A model generated the notes under the pieces. The model was not told the origin of the DNA, did not search any database, and worked only from the letters and a program-made list of their open reading frames with translations. A stretch of 64,000 bases of DNA, taken from assembly GCA_009841635.1 (NCBI GenBank), contig VXLJ01000003.1, forward strand, positions 1 to 64,000, written 5' to 3'. The DNA comes from Gammaproteobacteria bacterium (GTDB lineage Bacteria > Pseudomonadota > Gammaproteobacteria > Pseudomonadales > Azotimanducaceae). Positions 9,527-19,191 of this stretch are shown here, piece by piece (position 1 is the stretch's first letter; every line of letters starts with the position of its first letter). The position numbers were made by a program, and so were the translations under genes.

Positions 9527-12500
9527 ATGTCCGATTCTACGAACCGAGCTGAATCATTCTCGTTTCCTGGTATGGAACGCGATATTTTGGCATTCTGGAA
9601 CGAACATGACACGTTCCAGAAATCCCTTGAACGCACCGCATCAATGGCGCCGTACACGTTTTACGACGGCCCGCCCTTTGCTACCGGTCTTCCTCACCAT
9701 GGCAATCTGCTGGCGTCCGTGATCAAGGACGTGGTGCCACGCTACTGGACCATGAAAGACCGATTTGTAGCACGGCGATTCGGTTGGGACTGTCATGGCC
9801 TGCCGATTGAACACGAAATCGACAAAAAACTAGGCATGCCCGCCCATGAAGCCGTAGAAGAACTTGGGGTCGCTGGCTACAACGACGAGTGTCGAGCCAT
9901 CGTTGACCGCTACACCTCCGAGTGGCAAGCAGTTATTTCTCGGTTAGGTCGTTGGGTCGATTTCGAAAACCAATACAAAACCATGGATGTGTGGTTCATG
10001 GAGTCTGTATGGTGGGTGGTCAAGCAGCTGTGGGACAAAGGTCTGATCTACCAAGGTAGTAAAGTCATGCCGGTCTCGACCAGACTCGAAACACCGCTAT
10101 CCAACTTCGAAGCGACGAGCAATTACAAGGATGTGCAGGATCCGGCTATCACCGTTTTGTTCAAGCTTCGCGATGAAGACGCGCATATTGCAGCCTGGAC
10201 GACCACGCCTTGGACCTTACCTTCCAACCTCGCCTTATGCGTCGGAGCAACGATCAGCTATGTGCTCGTGGCAGATTCCGATACCGGTAAGCGCTTCTAT
10301 ATAGCTGAAGATCGCCTCGGCGACTATCAAGAACGTCATGGCCTGGAAGTTGTAGAACGAGTAAGAGGTAAAGACCTAGTCGGCAAGTCGTACGAGCCGA
10401 TGTTTCCCTACTTTGCGGACAAGGTCGACGATGGCGCGTTCGTGATGTTTGCAGATGACTATGTAACGACTGACGAAGGCACCGGTATCGTCCATCAAGC
10501 TCCAGCATTCGGCGAAGATGACCAACGCATCGCGCAACGTGAAGGCTTGGTGTCTGTCGTGTGTCCTGTCTCGATGAGTGGCGAATTCACCGCAGAAGTG
10601 GCTGATTTTGCGGGACAACACGTTAAAAGCGCCGATCGCGACATCATTCGCTGGCTACGCGACCACGATGTGTTGCTCGAGCATACGACGATCCAACACA
10701 ACTACCCTTACTGCTATCGATCGGACACGCCTTTGATTTACCGGGCCGTACCTTCGTGGTTTGTCGATGTCGGTCAATTCAAGAATCGACTCGTAAGCTC
10801 GAATCAGGAAGTACGGTGGGTGCCAGAGCATATTCGTGATGGCCGTTTCGGCAACTGGCTCGAAAACGCGCGCGATTGGGCTATATCCCGCAATCGCGTA
10901 TGGGGTACGCCATTGCCAATCTGGGAGAACGCCACGACCGGCAAGTTCGTCTGCATCGGCTCAAGGCAAGAACTGCAGAACTACACCGGAGCTAATCCTG
11001 ATGATCTGCATCGTGAACACGTCGATCAGCTGAGTTTTACGCTACCTGAGGAGGAAGGCGAGTATCGGCGCGTAAGCGAAGTGCTGGATTGTTGGTTTGA
11101 GTCTGGCTCAATGCCATATGCGCAACAGCACTATCCGTTTGAAAACAAACACGTATTCGAGAACGGCTTTCCCGCTGACTTTATCGCAGAAGGCCTCGAC
11201 CAGACCCGCGGGTGGTTCTACACCCTCATGGCGCTATCAAGCGCGATTTTTAGCAAGCCAGCGTTCAAAAACGTGATCGTCAACGGCATGGTGCTGGCCG
11301 AAGACGGTCGCAAAATGTCGAAGCATCTGAAAAACTACACCGACCCTGTTGAACTCATGGAGCGTTACGGTGCTGACGCGCTGCGCCTCTATCTCATCAA
11401 TTCCGGTCTAGTCCGCGCCGAGGAACAGCGCTTCGTCAATACTGGTGTGGAAGGCATCGTGCGACGTGCCCTGCTGCCTTGGTACAACGCTTTTTCCTTC
11501 TTCAAGCTCTACGCCGACATCGACGGTTGGACGCTTGAGCATAAAAGCGACGATTTCGACAACCATCTCGATCGTTGGCTGCTGTCAAAACTGCAGACGT
11601 TGAAAGCCGCCATTAGCCAAGAAATGGAAGCTTATCGATTGTTCAGCGTCGTACCTCAGCTGTTTGAGTTTATCGAAGACTTGAACAACGGGTACATCCG
11701 TTTGAATCGAACCCGGTTTTGGGCAGAAGGACTTACGCCAGATAAGTGCGCTGCATATACGGCGTTGTATACGGCCGTACTCGAGCTGACCCAAGCTATG
11801 GCACCTTGTGCACCATTCCTTGCTGAACACGTTTATCGCGAACTACGTCCCTACGGCCGTGCCAACGCGCCAGAGTCCGTTCACCTCTGCCGCTACCCAG
11901 AAGCCAACCCTTCTTTGCAAGTGACAGAGCTCGAAACTGCGGTAGCGCGCATGCGTCAAGTCATATTGCTTGGTCGGCGGCAAAGGGAAGACAAGAAAAT
12001 CAATTTGCGGGTGCCATTGCGCAATCTCAAAGTGATTCATCGCAATTCGAAGCTGCTCGACGGCTTACGTGAACTCGAACCTTATCTTCTCGCGGAACTC
12101 AACGTTAAAACGGTTGAGTATGAAGACGACGAAACAAAATTCATCCAACAATTCGCCAAACCGAATTACCCTGTACTTGGCAAACGACTCGGCAAGCGTA
12201 TGAAATCGTTCCAGCCACTGATCGCCAACCTAAATGTCGACCAGCTAGAGGCACTGCAAACAAATGGTTCGATTGAATTGGGCGGTGAGATCTTCAGCAC
12301 GGACGAAATCGACGTGTTTCGAGAAGCTCGAGAGAATTCCGGCGTCGTAACAGATCGTCTTGTTGCGATCCACCTCGACACCGAATTGAACGATGAATTG
12401 ACGCTCGAGGGACTAGCGCGCGAGCTCGTACACCGAATTCAATTAGCTCGGAAAGCCAAACAGTTCCAGGTGACCGATCGGATTGAACTATTCGTCGGTG

Positions 12501-12658
12501 GCTCGTCGCGCGTATTGGAAGCACTTGAACGTCATCACGACTACATCGTACGAGAAACGCTCACATTGAACGTTGAAACACAAAGCACAGACGCTTTCAT
12601 CGAAGATCTAGATGGTGAGGAGTTTCGATTCAATCTAGAGCGACGTGAAGCTGCTTAA
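9527..12658 (+). CDS. ileS: Isoleucyl-tRNA synthetase, type 2 (eukaryote-like)
   Basis: Class I synthetase that charges tRNA-Ile and edits misactivated valine. At 1043 residues it is about 100 longer than the E. coli enzyme. The signature region GPPFATGLPHHGNLL (H57-H-G-N60), RRFGWDCHGLPIEHEIDKKLG and K596-M-S-K-H-LKNYTDP are of the IleRS2 type found in eukaryotes and some bacteria, and the C-terminus lacks the CxxC zinc ribbon of E. coli-type IleRS. In the HxGH motif the last His is Asn. It is not followed by lspA, and ribF does not precede it. No strong Shine-Dalgarno sequence is seen. It ends in a four-base overlap with the next, convergent gene. Confidence 0.97.
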   Translation: MSDSTNRAESFSFPGMERDILAFWNEHDTFQKSLERTASMAPYTFYDGPPFATGLPHHGNLLASVIKDVVPRYWTMKDRFVARRFGWDCHGLPIEHEIDKKLGMPAHEAVEELGVAGYNDECRAIVDRYTSEWQAVISRLGRWVDFENQYKTMDVWFMESVWWVVKQLWDKGLIYQGSKVMPVSTRLETPLSNFEATSNYKDVQDPAITVLFKLRDEDAHIAAWTTTPWTLPSNLALCVGATISYVLVADSDTGKRFYIAEDRLGDYQERHGLEVVERVRGKDLVGKSYEPMFPYFADKVDDGAFVMFADDYVTTDEGTGIVHQAPAFGEDDQRIAQREGLVSVVCPVSMSGEFTAEVADFAGQHVKSADRDIIRWLRDHDVLLEHTTIQHNYPYCYRSDTPLIYRAVPSWFVDVGQFKNRLVSSNQEVRWVPEHIRDGRFGNWLENARDWAISRNRVWGTPLPIWENATTGKFVCIGSRQELQNYTGANPDDLHREHVDQLSFTLPEEEGEYRRVSEVLDCWFESGSMPYAQQHYPFENKHVFENGFPADFIAEGLDQTRGWFYTLMALSSAIFSKPAFKNVIVNGMVLAEDGRKMSKHLKNYTDPVELMERYGADALRLYLINSGLVRAEEQRFVNTGVEGIVRRALLPWYNAFSFFKLYADIDGWTLEHKSDDFDNHLDRWLLSKLQTLKAAISQEMEAYRLFSVVPQLFEFIEDLNNGYIRLNRTRFWAEGLTPDKCAAYTALYTAVLELTQAMAPCAPFLAEHVYRELRPYGRANAPESVHLCRYPEANPSLQVTELETAVARMRQVILLGRRQREDKKINLRVPLRNLKVIHRNSKLLDGLRELEPYLLAELNVKTVEYEDDETKFIQQFAKPNYPVLGKRLGKRMKSFQPLIANLNVDQLEALQTNGSIELGGEIFSTDEIDVFREARENSGVVTDRLVAIHLDTELNDELTLEGLARELVHRIQLARKAKQFQVTDRIELFVGGSSRVLEALERHHDYIVRETLTLNVETQSTDAFIEDLDGEEFRFNLERREAA

Positions 12659-13452
12659 TTGCCGGTGAACGTAGGGTCACTTTTCGCTAAATAAGCCTGA
12701 ATCGCTTCGCGGCGATCTTCAGTTATAGATGAGAAGAGATTCTGATCGACATCCATGTGCATGACCGCTTGATCAAGCGCAGAGGCGATGGCATTCACAC
12801 TTTGCTTGATCATCTGTTGTGGGATGGGCGGCAGTTTTGCATAACGCTCGGCCCAATCCATGGCGGTCGCCAGCAGCTCATCACGCGCAACTAGCTGGTC
12901 AAGGATTCCCCAAGCAAGGAGCTCCTCGGCATGTATCCGCTCACCTCCCGCAACTAAGCGCTTTGCTCGCGCCGGTCCCGCCAAATGAGTGATCAGAGGA
13001 AGACTTTTCCACATGAGATTGACGCCAATTTCGACCTCTGGGTACTGCATAAAACAGTCATCCGCACCAATTCGAAAATCCATCGCGGTCGTTAGGCACG
13101 CGCCACCACCCAACGCGCCACCATTCCAGGCGGCGATGGTGATTTGATCCATACCGTAGACTGCTTGAATCGCTCGCTCACCGATTCGGGCGCGTCGTCG
13201 TCGCAATGCCAAGTTCGCATTCGCGTCAATGGGGTGTATCGTTGGTGAAAGATCAGCGCCACTGGAAAAATGTTTACCAGTGCCCGTAAAGACCACCACC
13301 CGAGTTTCCGGGTCATCACGGAAGGAAAGTGCGACAGCCTCGATTTCTTCAAGATCAGCGCGATCAAGCGCATTCATCTTCTGTGGTCGATTGAACGTCA
13401 CTGTCGCAATGTACCCCTTCCGTGAGCACAGTAAATTCTTGTATTCAGTCAT
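12655..13452 (-). CDS. Enoyl-CoA hydratase/isomerase family protein (crotonase 1)
   Basis: Cytoplasmic crotonase-fold protein of about 265 residues. Oxyanion-hole segments are GKHFSSGADLS and NGGALGGGACL. Of the two acidic residues of true enoyl-CoA hydratases, the first (GGGxEL) is replaced by Ala/Cys, while a Glu is kept in QYPEVEIGVNLMW, so isomerase or another crotonase reaction is as likely as hydration. The start at Met 13452 is chosen because the homologous N-terminus begins MTEYKNLLCSRKGYIATVTFNRP-like; a start at 13500 would add 16 unrelated residues. It is downstream of the carboxylesterase but separated from it by a terminator. Confidence 0.85.
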   Translation of the reverse strand: MTEYKNLLCSRKGYIATVTFNRPQKMNALDRADLEEIEAVALSFRDDPETRVVVFTGTGKHFSSGADLSPTIHPIDANANLALRRRRARIGERAIQAVYGMDQITIAAWNGGALGGGACLTTAMDFRIGADDCFMQYPEVEIGVNLMWKSLPLITHLAGPARAKRLVAGGERIHAEELLAWGILDQLVARDELLATAMDWAERYAKLPPIPQQMIKQSVNAIASALDQAVMHMDVDQNLFSSITEDRREAIQAYLAKSDPTFTGN

Positions 13453-13550
13453 AACCAAGCCCGTGCAATAGTGAAATATGGCAGCACCAAAGACCGACAA
13501 GGATATAAGCCGGTTGTTGCGGCCAACAAACGATGCAATGAGTGAAAGCT

Positions 13551-13592
13551 AAGAAAAAAGGCAAGCCGAAAAAGGAGAAAACCGGCTTGCCT
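13551..13592 (-). terminator. Rho-independent terminator of the carboxylesterase gene
   Basis: On the minus strand, GGCAAGCCG and CGGCTTGCC (plus-strand 13560-13568 and 13583-13591) form a perfect 9-bp stem with a 14-base loop, followed by TTTTTTCTT (plus-strand 13551-13559). This is a textbook intrinsic terminator for leftward transcription from 13731-15401 and isolates the crotonase gene from it. Confidence 0.88.
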
Positions 13593-13730
13593 CAGATTGC
13601 CGCTTCCCAATTGGAATAAAAGTAGAAGCGGCTTTTCTCGAGTATTTGTTGTTGTAACCCTACATTTCGTAAGACATCAAACGATGTCGAAAGTTGGCTA
13701 ACTCAAACTAGCGCGGCTTGCTTGAAAACC

Positions 13731-15401
13731 TCATTCACCATCTACCACTTGAGCGGATGTTTCCTGATCAGCCAGAGCCCCCTCCCAAAGCTGCCGCAAG
13801 TCGCGATTCAAGTCGCGCTCAATGCGTGAAGTCTCGTCCAGCACCATCGTTTCTCGTATCGTCGGCTCATACTTGGGCCAAGCAGGCAATCCAGCACCAT
13901 TCGGCTCGCCCGTCTTGGCGAACTGTATGACCGTATCAGACCAACGTTGTGCAAGTTCAGCCGCAACGGAATCTGCATGGTCATACCCGAATATTTGTTC
14001 TGAACTCTTGCTGTTGAATCGATTGAACGTGAATGGAATCTCAGCTGCATGCGTCGCCCCTAAATCCCGTCCTAAGAGCGGCTTGGTCGTCGCGTAGTCG
14101 AATTGATAGAGCCAGCCTCCTTGACCAGCTTGGGTAGCTTGCGTTACGCTCTCTATTGCCGCTTTAAGAAACATCGCGTCAAACACGCGTTCAAGAATCA
14201 CCATCTTATCGGTGGTCTCGTAATGCGTGGCTAGAGCGTCCAGAAATGGCTTGGGATCCATGCCAGCAGTAACTGATTGGGCAATGCCCTGCATCATCGA
14301 ACTAGGGTCGCCAAGGAACATAGCGAACAGCGCAGAAAACAAAGTGCCTTCATCTCGATTCGTCCCAGCAATCAAAGGAACGCCAGCCTTGCCTCGATCC
14401 TTGATCGCTTCGCTTGGTGAACGAGTCACAACAACATGGTCAATGGCAGCCCCAACACCAGGCAGCTTTTCCTGCAGTGCCAGCAGTTCGACAGTGGAAA
14501 ACTTGGTCAGCTTGCTAACAACCTCTTGTTCTGCGGCTGTCAGATGTTCGACTAACTCACTTACAGGACTACTAGACTCAGTATCAGTTGCGCCAGGGCT
14601 ATGTGCGATAGCTTTGTGATACAGACCATCGGCGCTCGGGGTTGCTAAGAGCGTTAGCACCGATGCGCCACCAGCAGATTCGCCAAAAATCGTGACATTG
14701 CTAGCGTCGCCGCCGAAATCAGCGATGTTGTCCTGCACCCATCGAAGTGCGAACACTTGATCGCGGATGCCGTTATTGGCCGAGCCGCTATAGGCGTCGC
14801 CGAATGGTGCTAGATCAAGAAAGCCAAGCAACCCTAATCGATAGTTGATTGTGACAACAACCACGTCACCTTGGGTCGCTAACACCGAACCATCGTATCC
14901 ATTGGCGGATCCTTGTGTGAAGCCACCACCGTGGATCCAAAACAGGACCGGCCGGTGCGCACCTTCTACACTCGGTGTCACGATATTGAGGTACAAACAA
15001 TCTTCATCTAGCTTACCAACTGGTTGCCCAAAGATGCCACCATCCGGTGGTTGTATACATCGGTTAGGGAACTGCGTTGCATCCAACGTGCCTGCCCAAC
15101 TGGCGGGTTTGCGAGGTGGTAGGAATCGAAGATCGCCAACTGGCGGTTGTGCGTAAGGCAATGAGCGGAACTGAAGCGTGTCATCCTGTCGCACGCCTCT
15201 AACCTCACCCAATTGAGTGGTTATGACGATGGTGTTCGCCGTTTCTTTTGCCATTGTGTCCCCGTGTCCTGAATTTGGTTCAGAATCTTGCGCCGAGAGT
15301 TGCCCGCACGAAAAGCCGATTGCAAGCATCGTGATCATGCGGGTTAGGACGCTAGCTGAGCCACGCAGTAGTTTGGCAACTAAAACCAGTCGTTGAGTCA
15401 C
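13731..15401 (-). CDS. Secreted type-B carboxylesterase
   Basis: Carboxylesterase/lipase of the cholinesterase-like type B family, 556 residues. The triad is visible as Ser in GESAGGAS, Glu in AGTNRDEGTLF and His in GATHAAEIPF; the oxyanion hole is HGGGFTQGS, and LDEDCLYLNIVTP is the family N-terminal signature. A signal peptide is present: the segment MITMLAIGFSCGQLSA ends in a plausible signal-peptidase site, and the upstream 21 residues may not be translated. The protein probably acts in the periplasm or outside the cell. It is monocistronic with its own terminator. Confidence 0.92.
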   Translation of the reverse strand: MTQRLVLVAKLLRGSASVLTRMITMLAIGFSCGQLSAQDSEPNSGHGDTMAKETANTIVITTQLGEVRGVRQDDTLQFRSLPYAQPPVGDLRFLPPRKPASWAGTLDATQFPNRCIQPPDGGIFGQPVGKLDEDCLYLNIVTPSVEGAHRPVLFWIHGGGFTQGSANGYDGSVLATQGDVVVVTINYRLGLLGFLDLAPFGDAYSGSANNGIRDQVFALRWVQDNIADFGGDASNVTIFGESAGGASVLTLLATPSADGLYHKAIAHSPGATDTESSSPVSELVEHLTAAEQEVVSKLTKFSTVELLALQEKLPGVGAAIDHVVVTRSPSEAIKDRGKAGVPLIAGTNRDEGTLFSALFAMFLGDPSSMMQGIAQSVTAGMDPKPFLDALATHYETTDKMVILERVFDAMFLKAAIESVTQATQAGQGGWLYQFDYATTKPLLGRDLGATHAAEIPFTFNRFNSKSSEQIFGYDHADSVAAELAQRWSDTVIQFAKTGEPNGAGLPAWPKYEPTIRETMVLDETSRIERDLNRDLRQLWEGALADQETSAQVVDGE

Positions 15402-15695
15402 CCCGATCCCCTGTTATCCATCGCGAAAGAAGCAGGGAATTATTAGCCTTGTTTCGCGCGGTGAAACGTTGACAGAACTGAGCTCAGCTTTTAAAAAGTC
15501 GCATTAGAGATCGTGTGGATTCGACTTACGATTCGATAAGCAATTTTTAATCTTCAATGGCGAAATGCGCTTGGCAAGTGACCGTCGACCAATCGCAAGT
15601 GCAACCTTCCATTCGTCAACGCCATGCTCATCTGCCAGCACAGAAACCACTAGCACCCCTTTAATAATTGCGCGTTTTCATTTACGTTGACGCTT
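15402..15695. other. Intergenic region upstream of the ThDP lyase operon
   Basis: A 294-base divergent spacer between the carboxylesterase and the ThDP enzyme. It should hold both promoters. I see no gene, no clear operator and no strong hairpin in it. Confidence 0.4.
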
Positions 15696-17336
15696 ATGAA
15701 CAGCAATGACCTTGTCGCTGACATCCTCAAATCTGAACATGTCGAATGGATTTCATGCTACCCGTCCAACCCATTGATCGAAACCGTTGCTAAAGTCGGT
15801 ATTCGACCTGTTGCGTTTCGACACGAACGAGGGGCAGTCATGGCGGCCGATGGCTATTCGCGCTGTTCCGATCGCAAGCGATTCGGCGTGGTCGCGATGC
15901 AGTCTCAGGCAGGCGCAGAAAACTCTGTCGGTGGACTTGCCCAAGCTCATGCCGACGCAGTGCCCATCCTCGCACTGCCAGGCGGCAACCCTTTGAACAT
16001 GTTGTTTGTAAGACCCAACACCGTTGCCGCCAATACTTGGGATACGGTCGTCAAGCACATCGAAATCGTCATGACGCCAAACCAAACTACGACAGTCATG
16101 CGCCGTGCATTTCACGCACTGCGTACAGGTCGACCTGGACCAGTCGTCGTTGAACTACCAGGCGATGTATGCGCAGCCGAGGTCCCGGAAGCCGCCCAAC
16201 CGTACCGTTCGCCACAACCTGCGGAATTTGTACCCTCTGCTGGCGCTATTGCGGATGCCGCACAAAAACTAGTCGACGCAAACAACCCACTGCTATGGGT
16301 AGGTGCAGGCGTCATGAGCGCTGACGCAACGGTGGAATTGCGCGAATTGGCCGAACTTTTAGACATTCCGGTGTTTACCACCATGCCTGGTAAATCTGCC
16401 TTCGATGAACGCCACCCCTTGTCCGTTGGGGCGGGTGGATCCACCGTAACGGGTCCGGCGGCACAATGGCTTCAGGAAGCGGACCTCATTTTCGCCCTCG
16501 GCGCATCTTTAACCAGCTCGCCATACGCTCAGCGGGTTCGGCGCGACGCGTTCTTGATTCACAACGTCATAGACGACCATGAAATAAACAAAGACACGCA
16601 CGCCGATATCGGTCTAGTAGGGGATACACGCCTTACGTTGCAAAACCTTCTCGACACCGTGAAAGGGTTGGTAGGCGAAACGCCGCGCAACACTGGTGTG
16701 CAAGCAAAAATCAAGGCTGCCAAAGATGCATGGCACGCACAATGGTTGCCATATCTAACCAACGATGACGGACCCCTGTCGCCTTATCGCGTGATTCATG
16801 AAATGAACGTGAATCTCGATAAATCGCAGAGCATCGTCACCCATGACGCAGGCGCGCCTCGCGACCAAATTGTGCCGTTTTATGAAGCAACGACTCCGCA
16901 TGGATACATCGGCTGGGGCAAATCGACACATCTAGGCTTTTCGATTCCACTCATGATTGGTGCGAAGATGGCTATGCCAGAGCGCATGTGCGTCAATCTC
17001 ATGGGTGATGGCGCATTTGGCATGTCAGGCCTTGATATCGAAACCTCTGCTCGCGCCGGCATCCCAATCACGACTGTCATCCTGAATAACGGCATCATGG
17101 CAACTTATCCGGGAGGGTTTCCGACGGCTCGCGAAGAGTTTGGCGTTTCCTACATGCAAGGTAACTACGCGCAGCTAGCACAAGCACTTGGTGCAGAAGG
17201 TATCGAAGTGAAACAAGCTGCTGAAATGGGACCTGCTTTGCTGCGCGCAAAAGAGCTCAATGAAGACGGTAAAACCGTGTTGCTAGACGTGCACACCCGG
17301 GCCGAGAATTCGCGAGCTCCTAATCGTTTCGTCTGA
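15696..17336 (+). CDS. Thiamine-diphosphate-dependent lyase, acetolactate synthase-like
   Basis: ThDP enzyme of the IlvB/pyruvate-oxidase superfamily, 546 residues, with the three usual domains. The catalytic Glu is E44 in RHERGAVMAADGYSR; the middle domain begins near AAQKLVDANNPLLWVGAGV; the ThDP-Mg motif is GDGAFGMSG to LNNGIMATYPG in the C-terminal domain. The start at ATG 15696 fits the family; a TTG at 15687 is the alternative. It heads a four-gene plus-strand run with an NCS2 transporter, hydrolase and crotonase, which points to breakdown of one imported compound. Acetolactate synthase, 2-hydroxyacyl-CoA lyase or a cyclic-dione hydrolase activity cannot be separated by eye. Confidence 0.85.
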   Translation: MNSNDLVADILKSEHVEWISCYPSNPLIETVAKVGIRPVAFRHERGAVMAADGYSRCSDRKRFGVVAMQSQAGAENSVGGLAQAHADAVPILALPGGNPLNMLFVRPNTVAANTWDTVVKHIEIVMTPNQTTTVMRRAFHALRTGRPGPVVVELPGDVCAAEVPEAAQPYRSPQPAEFVPSAGAIADAAQKLVDANNPLLWVGAGVMSADATVELRELAELLDIPVFTTMPGKSAFDERHPLSVGAGGSTVTGPAAQWLQEADLIFALGASLTSSPYAQRVRRDAFLIHNVIDDHEINKDTHADIGLVGDTRLTLQNLLDTVKGLVGETPRNTGVQAKIKAAKDAWHAQWLPYLTNDDGPLSPYRVIHEMNVNLDKSQSIVTHDAGAPRDQIVPFYEATTPHGYIGWGKSTHLGFSIPLMIGAKMAMPERMCVNLMGDGAFGMSGLDIETSARAGIPITTVILNNGIMATYPGGFPTAREEFGVSYMQGNYAQLAQALGAEGIEVKQAAEMGPALLRAKELNEDGKTVLLDVHTRAENSRAPNRFV

Positions 17337-17343
17337 TGCAAGG

Positions 17344-17400
17344 CGTTGCGATGCAACGTTGAAACAGCGTTTCAGCTAAGTGGCCTATAGCAATTGGCCA
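17344..17400 (+). promoter_or_regulatory. Three tandem hairpins between ThDP lyase and NCS2 genes
   Basis: CGTTGC-GAT-GCAACG (17344-17358), TGAAAC-AGC-GTTTCA (17360-17374) and TGGCC-N10-GGCCA (about 17380-17400) follow one another directly after the ThDP gene. None is followed by a T-run, so they look more like mRNA processing or stability elements than an intrinsic terminator. Confidence 0.45.
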
Positions 17401-17441
17401 ATTTACAATCACAGTAACTCGCACGAAACGGATGACTGCAC

Positions 17442-19187
17442 ATGCCTGATCAAGATACGCAACACATCCGATTTGAACCAAATGAGAATCCGCCGCCACA
17501 GCTAGCGACTGGTTTAGCAGCCCAACTTGTCGTTTTAACTATTAGCGGGATTGTCATAACGCCAGTGATTGTCATCCAAGCTGCAAACATCGGTGAACCA
17601 TTTCTTTCTTGGGCTCTTTTTTGCGTATTACTAATTTCAGGTTCAACGACGATATTGCAAGCGGTTCGCATCGGGCGATTTGGCAGTGGTCACGTTTTGC
17701 TCATGGGCACGTCCGGGGCGTTCATTGCAATCTGTATCGCCGCGCTCATGAATGGTGGTCCAGCACTGATGTGCACATTGATCATCGTCTCTTCAATCAT
17801 GCAGTTCTTGCTTGCATTCAAGCTATCGCTTTTGCGACGCATCGTGACACCTACCGTCGCCGGCATCATTCTGATGTTGATTCCGGTCACGGTGTTCCCA
17901 ATCGTTTTCGAGCTTCTCAGCAACGTCGAAGAACGCCATCTTGCTTTCAATGCACCGTTCGTCGCAGCCATTACGATTCTTGTTTCGGCTGGCCTAGCCA
18001 TGCGCGCAACTGGCATGCTGCGCCTGTGGACGCCATTGCTTGGCTTGATATGTGGCACGCTAGTTGCGGCCCTGCTTGGCATGTTCGATACGGCACCGAT
18101 ACGCGAAGCTGCCTGGCTTGGCATTCCCACTTGGGCATGGCCTGGGCTGGATCTATCGTTTAGCCCAGCGTTTTGGGCGCTTGTTCCCGCCTTCATATTT
18201 GTGACGGTCGTCGGTCTCATTGAAACAATCGGCGACAGCGTGGCGATTCAACGCGTGTCCCAACGGCAACCACGTGCGCCTGACTACCGCGTGGTGCAAG
18301 GTGCTGTAGGAGCTGATGGCGTAGGCAATCTCCTCTCAGGGGTTTTGGGTACGGTGCCCAATACAACCTATTCGACGAGCGTTGCAGTTACTGAGCTAAC
18401 GGGTGTCGCTTCTCGCAGAATCGGCATCTACGTCGGCGTGATTTTTCTGTGCCTGGCGTTTCTACCGAAAATAAAAGGCGTTATTCTGGCGTTGCCTAAT
18501 CCAGTGATGGGTGGCTATCTGACGATCGTCTTGGCCATGCTGTTCATCGTTGGGATGAAACTGGTGCTTCGCGACGGTCTTGACTATCGCAAAGGCATCA
18601 TCACAGGCGTTTCACTTTGGCTTGGTATCGGATTCCAATATAACCTGATATTCCCAGGTTTGGTGGAAAGCACAGGTTTTTGGGGAACCATCATCCAAAA
18701 CGGTATGACCATTGGGGGATTGGTCGCCATTGGTTTGACACTTTGCTGGGAGGCGCTTGGCAGCCGTCGCCATCATATGCAAACAGAACTCGCCATGGCG
18801 AACTTGCCACAGCTTAATGAGTTCCTGTCGACGACATCCAAAAAATGGCGGTGGAACGAGGCGTCCGTACAGCGGTTACAGCAAGTGAACGAAGAACTGC
18901 TGATCAGCCTTATCGACAACAACGAAGGTGATGCTGAACAAAGTCGGGATTTGCGCGTGTCCATTCGCGCAGATGCGGGTCGCTTAGAGCTCGAGTACAT
19001 TGCGGCCGTAGCCGATTCAAACATCGAAGATCGTGCCATGTTTGTCGAGGACGACGCTTCTAGTGAAATTTCTGCGGAACTTTCCATCAAGTTGCTAAAA
19101 CATTTGGCAACCGAAATTCGGCATCAAAAATACTTTAATATGGATGTCGTGAACATTCGAATCGATCCGATTCCCGAAGCCGCTTAA
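17442..19187 (+). CDS. NCS2/NAT-family (uracil-xanthine permease-like) transporter with C-terminal cytosolic extension
   Basis: Membrane transporter of the nucleobase-ascorbate family, 581 residues. Residues about 25-440 hold the hydrophobic core, with the family segments VGLIETIGDSVAIQRVS and VPNTTYSTSVAVTELTGVASRR. The last ~145 residues are soluble and not part of a normal UraA/XanQ protein (about 430-460 residues). This tail has NEELLISLIDNN, a strand-like RVSIRADAGRLELEY and a charged helix ending KLLKHLATEIRHQKYFN, which faintly recalls a degenerate histidine-kinase/anti-sigma ATPase fold; that is inference only. It follows the ThDP lyase by 105 bases and is 4 bases from the hydrolase. 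Confidence 0.82.
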   Translation: MPDQDTQHIRFEPNENPPPQLATGLAAQLVVLTISGIVITPVIVIQAANIGEPFLSWALFCVLLISGSTTILQAVRIGRFGSGHVLLMGTSGAFIAICIAALMNGGPALMCTLIIVSSIMQFLLAFKLSLLRRIVTPTVAGIILMLIPVTVFPIVFELLSNVEERHLAFNAPFVAAITILVSAGLAMRATGMLRLWTPLLGLICGTLVAALLGMFDTAPIREAAWLGIPTWAWPGLDLSFSPAFWALVPAFIFVTVVGLIETIGDSVAIQRVSQRQPRAPDYRVVQGAVGADGVGNLLSGVLGTVPNTTYSTSVAVTELTGVASRRIGIYVGVIFLCLAFLPKIKGVILALPNPVMGGYLTIVLAMLFIVGMKLVLRDGLDYRKGIITGVSLWLGIGFQYNLIFPGLVESTGFWGTIIQNGMTIGGLVAIGLTLCWEALGSRRHHMQTELAMANLPQLNEFLSTTSKKWRWNEASVQRLQQVNEELLISLIDNNEGDAEQSRDLRVSIRADAGRLELEYIAAVADSNIEDRAMFVEDDASSEISAELSIKLLKHLATEIRHQKYFNMDVVNIRIDPIPEAA

Positions 19188-19191
19188 GCAA

